A stretch of 11,428 nucleotides of DNA from Candidatus Zixiibacteriota bacterium (GTDB lineage: Bacteria > Zixibacteria > MSB-5A5 > GN15 > FEB-12), in contig JAUVAR010000053.1 of assembly GCA_030591625.1 (NCBI GenBank), positions 1 to 11,428 of the forward strand, read 5' to 3'. The notes beneath the pieces were generated by a model. That model saw nothing but the letters and a program-made list of their open reading frames with translations, was not told the origin of the DNA and did not search any database. This document shows, in pieces, positions 7,622 to 11,428 of the stretch (position 1 is the stretch's first letter; each line of letters begins with the position of its first letter). The translations under genes and the position numbers were made by a program.

Positions 7622-8559
7622 GGCAGCAAGCTGCTTTTTATACATATGGAAGGGGCCACGTTGTTCTTGCAGTATTGATTCTATTAACATTCATGCTGAC
7701 AGCTGTAATTGGCTGCAATTCAGGTAGTGATACAGATTCTTCCGATCTAACCCTACGCAAACAAATTGCCGGTGAATTGCGTGATAATAAACTATTCGCT
7801 TCGGCTATAACAGAGTATGAATCAATCCTCTCAAGCAATGGGCTAAGTTTATCCGAGCAGGCAAACCTGAATTATTTGATTGCACGAGTTTATTTTGAGA
7901 ATATTAAAGATTATCAACAGGCGGCAGCATATTATCTACGGGCAAGAGCGTATGATCCAGAAGGATCGTTTATGAATGAAGCCTCGCGCAATCTTGTCGC
8001 ATCACTCCAGAAAATCGGTAATCTCATAGATGCAAAACGTGAGTTGTCATCTAATACTGATATAGATTATAAACCGCAATCAGATAGTGATCTTCCGGTT
8101 GCTCGTATTGATGGTCGTCCGGTGTATCGTTCGCAAATAGAAAATGATATCGCATCACTTCCGTCACAAATCCAAAAACAGTTATTAACTCCCGAAGCTA
8201 AGGTTGGGTATGTAAGACAGTATGTCGGAACAGAACTTCTTTACCTGGCCGCCTCGCGAGAAAATTACTTGAGTAATCCCGAGATTGTAAAACAGCTTGA
8301 AGAGTTAACAAAAAAACTAATCGTTGATAGATATTTGTATGACCGTGTGATTCCTAAAGCTGATATTGATACGGTCGATGTTAATAATTTCTATCTCGCG
8401 CACAAAACTGACATGTACAACGATAAACCATACAATGAAGTTCGTGGTGCAGTTTATGCAGACTACCAGAGAATTAAAGCAGAAGCTGCATACACCGAAT
8501 ATATTAACCGTCTGGCCCAGACTGAAAATGTCGAATTCTTAGACCAGAACTGGAGATAG
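7618..8559 (+). CDS. Lipoprotein with TPR helices and a SurA-like chaperone domain lacking the PPIase domain
   Basis: The 313-residue product begins with a long signal sequence and a lipobox VIGC (Cys33), then a short Ser/Asp-rich linker. Residues about 46-130 form helical pairs of TPR type (AITEYESIL..., AAAYYLRARAYDPEG). Residues about 158-245 match the N-terminal chaperone part of SurA/PrsA/PpiD proteins (VARIDGRPVYRSQIENDI, then helices ending KKLIVDRYL). Residues 254-313 then read like the linker helix (VNNFYLAHKTDMY) joined directly to the C-terminal 'KPYNEVR...YINRLAQTENVEF' helix. The parvulin rotamase domain that normally lies between them is absent. The frame is clean, so this is not a visible frameshift. 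It would be a membrane-anchored periplasmic holdase rather than an isomerase (inference). ATGA overlap with the DUF58 gene places it firmly in the operon. Confidence 0.8.
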   Translation: MRQQAAFYTYGRGHVVLAVLILLTFMLTAVIGCNSGSDTDSSDLTLRKQIAGELRDNKLFASAITEYESILSSNGLSLSEQANLNYLIARVYFENIKDYQQAAAYYLRARAYDPEGSFMNEASRNLVASLQKIGNLIDAKRELSSNTDIDYKPQSDSDLPVARIDGRPVYRSQIENDIASLPSQIQKQLLTPEAKVGYVRQYVGTELLYLAASRENYLSNPEIVKQLEELTKKLIVDRYLYDRVIPKADIDTVDVNNFYLAHKTDMYNDKPYNEVRGAVYADYQRIKAEAAYTEYINRLAQTENVEFLDQNWR

Positions 8560-8565
8560 CCAAGA

Positions 8566-9597
8566 GTGCACAGACGACATACTAAATTCATGATTTGCTT
8601 TGCGCTCATCTTACTTTTTGCATCAAGTGTGCTTTCGCAGGAGACGGTTGATCCAGTTGTTTCAGTGCCGGGTATTGAAGTCTCAACTTCGGTCGATTTT
8701 GCAGAAGTTTATATCGGCGATTTGATCACCTACACCGTTTCGATAACATACGACTCAACCTATCAACTTATCCCTCCACCGCTTGGTGCTAACCTCGGTG
8801 CTTTTGATGTCAAAGATTACGAGCCAGATATCAGCACGATGCTCGAAGATGGCCGTCGCAACAGTAAGACAATATTCAAAGTAGCGACATTCACAACCGG
8901 CGATTATCAAATTCCAGCTCTGCCTGTTATTTTTATCCTGCCCGATTCAAGCCGTCAAATGGTACTGGCCGACCCAGTACCAATTAAGGTGCTGTCACTG
9001 CTGACAGATACTACAGACTCATTGGATATTCGTCCGCTTAAAGCACAGCATGAATTCGAAATTCCAATCGACCCGGTTTACTATTGGGGTGGTGGTGGAT
9101 TGGCATTGTTACTGATTGCATTGATTGTCTGGCTGATTTGGAGACGAAGAAAGTTAGCGGGTGAACCGATAGATGACCGTGAAGCATGGGAGATTGCGTT
9201 TGAAAAACTTGCTATGCTCAAAGCGCGCAATTATCGAGATACTGAAAGCTTCAAACATTTCTATTTTGAATTGACCGAAATATTGAGAGGGTTTTTAGGT
9301 CGTATCTATAAAATTGATGCACTTGAAATGACCACCGAAGAATGCAAGACAGCTTTCGCTTTGGTGCGTATGCCATCTGGTTCATTCGATCAAATGCTTG
9401 CATTCATGAAAGAGGCAGACCTTGTTAAGTTTGCACGCTTTGATCCAGGGGTTGAAAAACTCGAGTCTGATTTCAAATTTGTTCATGATCTTATAGATGC
9501 TGTTAGGGTTGATGAAGATCGTCGTCGCCAAATGGCTTTAACAGCCGAAAAGAATCGTCAGGCCTCTAAACCTCCAACAACTGAGGAGGTGTCATGA
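8566..9597 (+). CDS. BatD-like membrane protein (second of two in the operon)
   Basis: This 343-residue protein has a signal peptide (1-24, cleavage after VLS) and one extracytoplasmic beta domain (about 35-145). The domain has the BatD-type opening 'VDFAEVYIGDLITYTVSI' and the 'ATFTTGDYQIPALPVIF' strand pair. A transmembrane helix (about 174-192) is followed by WRRRK and a cytosolic region of about 150 residues. This tail (HFYFELTEILRGFLGRIYKI...MKEADLVKFARF) resembles the C-terminal domain of DUF4381/BatD-type proteins and has a counterpart in the protein at 4867-5733. The GTG start is 6 bases after the previous stop, with GGAG at 8552-8555. The end overlaps batA by ATGA. The family assignment is good, the label BatD itself less so because canonical BatD is longer and usually follows batA-batB. 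Confidence 0.78.
   Translation: MHRRHTKFMICFALILLFASSVLSQETVDPVVSVPGIEVSTSVDFAEVYIGDLITYTVSITYDSTYQLIPPPLGANLGAFDVKDYEPDISTMLEDGRRNSKTIFKVATFTTGDYQIPALPVIFILPDSSRQMVLADPVPIKVLSLLTDTTDSLDIRPLKAQHEFEIPIDPVYYWGGGGLALLLIALIVWLIWRRRKLAGEPIDDREAWEIAFEKLAMLKARNYRDTESFKHFYFELTEILRGFLGRIYKIDALEMTTEECKTAFALVRMPSGSFDQMLAFMKEADLVKFARFDPGVEKLESDFKFVHDLIDAVRVDEDRRRQMALTAEKNRQASKPPTTEEVS
9583..9590 (+). promoter_or_regulatory. Strong ribosome binding site of batA within the upstream gene
   Basis: GAGGAGGT is the best Shine-Dalgarno match in the window. It lies just before the ATG at 9594, inside the 3' end of the preceding gene. It fixes the batA start and suggests that BatA is translated at a higher rate than the genes around it. 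Confidence 0.6.
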
Positions 9598-10640
9598 ACA
9601 ATTTAGAATTCTACGGACTCGGTCTGAATTTCTTCGATATGGTTGATGCAAAAGTTCCACCATTGGTTATTTTCATAATTGGTGGAATAGTTTTGGCTCT
9701 AATGACTCTCTACCATTTGAAGTACCAACGATACCGTTCGGCAACTGTTAAATATTCTGACATCAGAATTGTTGCACGCGCCTCAAGATCAAAGCGTCAA
9801 AAGTTCAGATCAGTTTTGATTTTGTTCCGTTTGATTGCTGTTGCATTGTTTATTGTCGCATTTGCACGACCTCGTTCAGGCACAGAAATCAGAGAAGTAA
9901 CATCGGAGGGTATCGATATCATGATAGCGCTCGATGTGTCATCTTCTATGCAGGCCGAAGATTTCAAACCGCATAATAGGTTGTATGTCTCCAAGGAAGA
10001 GATCAAAAAGTTTGTCGAAAAACGTGTCAACGACCGCATTGGACTTGTCGTTTTTGCACGTCATTCATTCACGCAATGCCCTTTGACAGTTGACTACGAT
10101 GTTCTTCTCAATTTTGTCGATCAGGTAGATTTTGGAATGATTGACGACGGCACCGCTATCGGCATGGCAATAGCCAACGGTGTGAACCGTTTGAGAGAGT
10201 CAGAAACAAAATCGAAAATTATGGTTCTTCTCACCGACGGTGACAATAATGCCGGTGAAATTGATCCTATCACTGCGGCAAGTTTGGCCGCTGCCTTTGA
10301 TATTAAGATTTACACGATTGGTGCCGGCAAGTCGGGTAATGCGATGTATCCATATCAGGACCCGATCTTTGGAAAGCGGTATGTATATCAACCGACCAAT
10401 ATAGATGAAACCGCTTTGAAGGCGATTGCCGAAAAAACCGGCGGGAAATATTTCCGCGCCCGTTCGGAAAAAGAACTTGAAGAAATTTATACTCTTATAG
10501 ATGATATGGAAAAGACTGAGATACAAATTTCTGCGCACATGCAATACCAGGAACTTTTCCATCATTTTGCTCTTGCCGGCTTGCTCCTGTTGTTACTTGA
10601 GCTCCTGCTTGCAAACACAATATTCCGAAAACTGCCTTGA
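9594..10640 (+). CDS. batA: BatA-type VWA-domain membrane protein
   Basis: The 348-residue product has BatA architecture: two N-terminal membrane helices (about 22-42 and 73-91), an extracytoplasmic VWA domain (about 106-310) and a C-terminal helix (about 322-344). The MIDAS is complete, with DVSSS (114-118), Thr187 in DDGTAIG and Asp215 in LTDGDNN, so divalent-metal binding is expected. The segment 'RIGLVVFARHSFTQCPLTVDY' is typical of the BatA/BatB pair. BatA belongs to the Bacteroides aerotolerance (Bat) group of proteins, which act with MoxR and have been linked to stress tolerance, though a direct oxygen role is not established in all hosts. It overlaps the upstream gene by ATGA and is followed after 21 bases by batB. 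Confidence 0.93.
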   Translation: MNNLEFYGLGLNFFDMVDAKVPPLVIFIIGGIVLALMTLYHLKYQRYRSATVKYSDIRIVARASRSKRQKFRSVLILFRLIAVALFIVAFARPRSGTEIREVTSEGIDIMIALDVSSSMQAEDFKPHNRLYVSKEEIKKFVEKRVNDRIGLVVFARHSFTQCPLTVDYDVLLNFVDQVDFGMIDDGTAIGMAIANGVNRLRESETKSKIMVLLTDGDNNAGEIDPITAASLAAAFDIKIYTIGAGKSGNAMYPYQDPIFGKRYVYQPTNIDETALKAIAEKTGGKYFRARSEKELEEIYTLIDDMEKTEIQISAHMQYQELFHHFALAGLLLLLLELLLANTIFRKLP

Positions 10641-10661
10641 TGAGAATTAGAGATTTATAAT

Positions 10662-11428
10662 ATGCGATTTGCTGAACCTGAAAAATTCCTATTGATGCTC
10701 GGTGTCCTGTTTGTGGGCATCTTTCTCTTCTGGGCGATTAGTCGCAAGAAGACATTGCTGGCTCGTTTTGGTGAGCTTCCTCTCCTTATGAAAAATGCGC
10801 CGTACATCTCGTTTGCTCGTCAAAGAACAAAAGCATTTCTGTTGGTCCTTGGTCTGACGTTTGTTGTTCTGGCATTGGCCCGTCTTCAGTTTGGAACTCA
10901 TCTTGAGATGCTCAAACGTGAGGGACTCGACATAATTGTCGCGCTTGATGTTTCCAATTCTATGCTCGCCCGTGACATGGCCCCCAATCGACTCGATAAG
11001 GCTAAGTTGGAGATAAGATCGATCATTGATCGTCTCCAGGGGGATAGGATCGGTTTGATTGCATTTGCCGGGGAAGCATTTGTTCAGGTTCCACTGACTT
11101 TGGATTATTCTGCTGCCAGGCTTATGCTCACAGCGATGGATAACAATTCTGTTTCTGTGCAGGGGACATCAATAACCTCCGCGCTCGAAACCTCTATCAA
11201 AGCGTTCTCACAAAAAGAGAAAAAGCATAAGGTCCTGCTCCTGTTGACCGATGGTGAAGATCATGCCGGAGGAGCGGTAGAGATGGCCAAACTTGCGCGC
11301 AAAGACGGAATAAAAATATATACAGTTGGAATTGGCAGCACGAATGGTGAACCTATTCCGGTTTTGGACCGTAAAGGTAAGCAGGTCGGGTTTAAGAAGG
11401 ATCCTGATGGTGAAGTAATTGTTTCCAA
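10662..11428 (+). CDS. batB: BatB-type VWA-domain membrane protein, 3' end outside the window
   Basis: The frame is open from the ATG at 10662 to the right edge, giving 255 codons. The start MRFAEPEKFLLML is the usual BatB/BatA opening. Two membrane helices (about 9-25 and 57-74) precede a VWA domain with an intact MIDAS: DVSNS (96-100), Thr169 in VQGTS and Asp197 in LTDGEDH. The 'RIGLIAFAGEAFVQVPLTLDYSAARLML' run and the 'IGSTNGEPIPVLDRKGKQVGFKKDPDGEVI' stretch near the edge are characteristic of BatB rather than BatA. In related operons the part not seen would hold a last membrane helix and sometimes fused BatC-type TPRs. No good Shine-Dalgarno precedes the ATG; translation could rely on ribosomes finishing batA 21 bases upstream. 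Confidence 0.92.
   Translation, partial: MRFAEPEKFLLMLGVLFVGIFLFWAISRKKTLLARFGELPLLMKNAPYISFARQRTKAFLLVLGLTFVVLALARLQFGTHLEMLKREGLDIIVALDVSNSMLARDMAPNRLDKAKLEIRSIIDRLQGDRIGLIAFAGEAFVQVPLTLDYSAARLMLTAMDNNSVSVQGTSITSALETSIKAFSQKEKKHKVLLLLTDGEDHAGGAVEMAKLARKDGIKIYTVGIGSTNGEPIPVLDRKGKQVGFKKDPDGEVIVS

Noticed and set aside
7309..7659. 116-codon open frame on the - strand across the DUF58/lipoprotein junction
   Set aside because: It is antisense to two well supported, overlapping genes, and I see no promoter or family match for it.
10083..10088. Perfect TTGACA inside batA as an internal promoter
   Set aside because: No -10-like hexamer lies 16-19 bases downstream, and the sequence encodes the conserved LTVDY part of the VWA domain.
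10200..10565. 121-codon open frame on the - strand
   Set aside because: It lies wholly inside batA, whose protein is clearly recognisable, and its own translation shows no family, signal or composition of a real protein.
10640..10660. Six-codon ATG...TAA frame between batA and batB as a leader peptide
   Set aside because: It is too short to judge, out of frame with batB, and has no attenuator structure nearby.

Overview
The window reads as a chromosomal segment of a Gram-negative, diderm bacterium. It has outer-membrane beta-barrel proteins, an Omp85 protein, Sec signal peptides and a lipoprotein. Every gene is on the + strand, packing is tight, the DNA is moderately AT-rich, and no mobile element, phage gene, tRNA, rRNA or CRISPR array is visible. 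An archaeal-like UbiA prenyltransferase, a SprA-like/'GxGxY' type outer-membrane protein and a complete-looking MoxR/Bat operon together suggest a lineage of the FCB superphylum (for example Zixibacteria or a relative). This placement is an inference from gene content, not from a marker gene.

Region 1 (1-3823), outer-membrane module: the 3' part of a large beta-barrel protein of unknown function, whose start lies upstream of the window, overlaps by 4 bases an Omp85-superfamily protein with a short POTRA region and an intact 'LRGF' motif. The Omp85 gene seems to start at TTG, inside the TTGA that also holds the upstream stop.

Region 2 (3836-4715), lipid module: a near-consensus sigma70-type promoter lies directly against the GTG start of a UbiA-family prenyltransferase resembling digeranylgeranylglyceryl-phosphate synthase. 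The predicted transcript would be nearly or fully leaderless. A 151-base gap follows, with a weak hairpin and a weak candidate promoter.

Region 3 (4867 to the right edge), MoxR/Bat operon: a short BatD-like membrane protein, a MoxR AAA+ ATPase, a DUF58 protein, a TPR plus SurA-like lipoprotein, a second BatD-like protein, BatA and the 5' part of BatB. Gaps are 21 bases or less and two junctions are ATGA overlaps, so this is almost certainly one transcript. The expected layout is a cytosolic ATPase (MoxR) with a cytosolic MIDAS protein (DUF58), two membrane-anchored VWA proteins (BatA, BatB) with intact MIDAS motifs, two BatD-like proteins with an extracytoplasmic beta domain and a cytosolic tail, and a lipoprotein in the periplasm. 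By analogy with known MoxR-VWA systems it would act in ATP-driven maturation, metal loading or stress handling of envelope proteins; the client is unknown.

The least ordinary points are the lipoprotein, which looks like a SurA/PrsA-type foldase without its parvulin domain placed inside a Bat operon; two BatD-like paralogues flanking the moxR-DUF58-lipoprotein block; and the archaeal-like UbiA enzyme with a leaderless-looking start.
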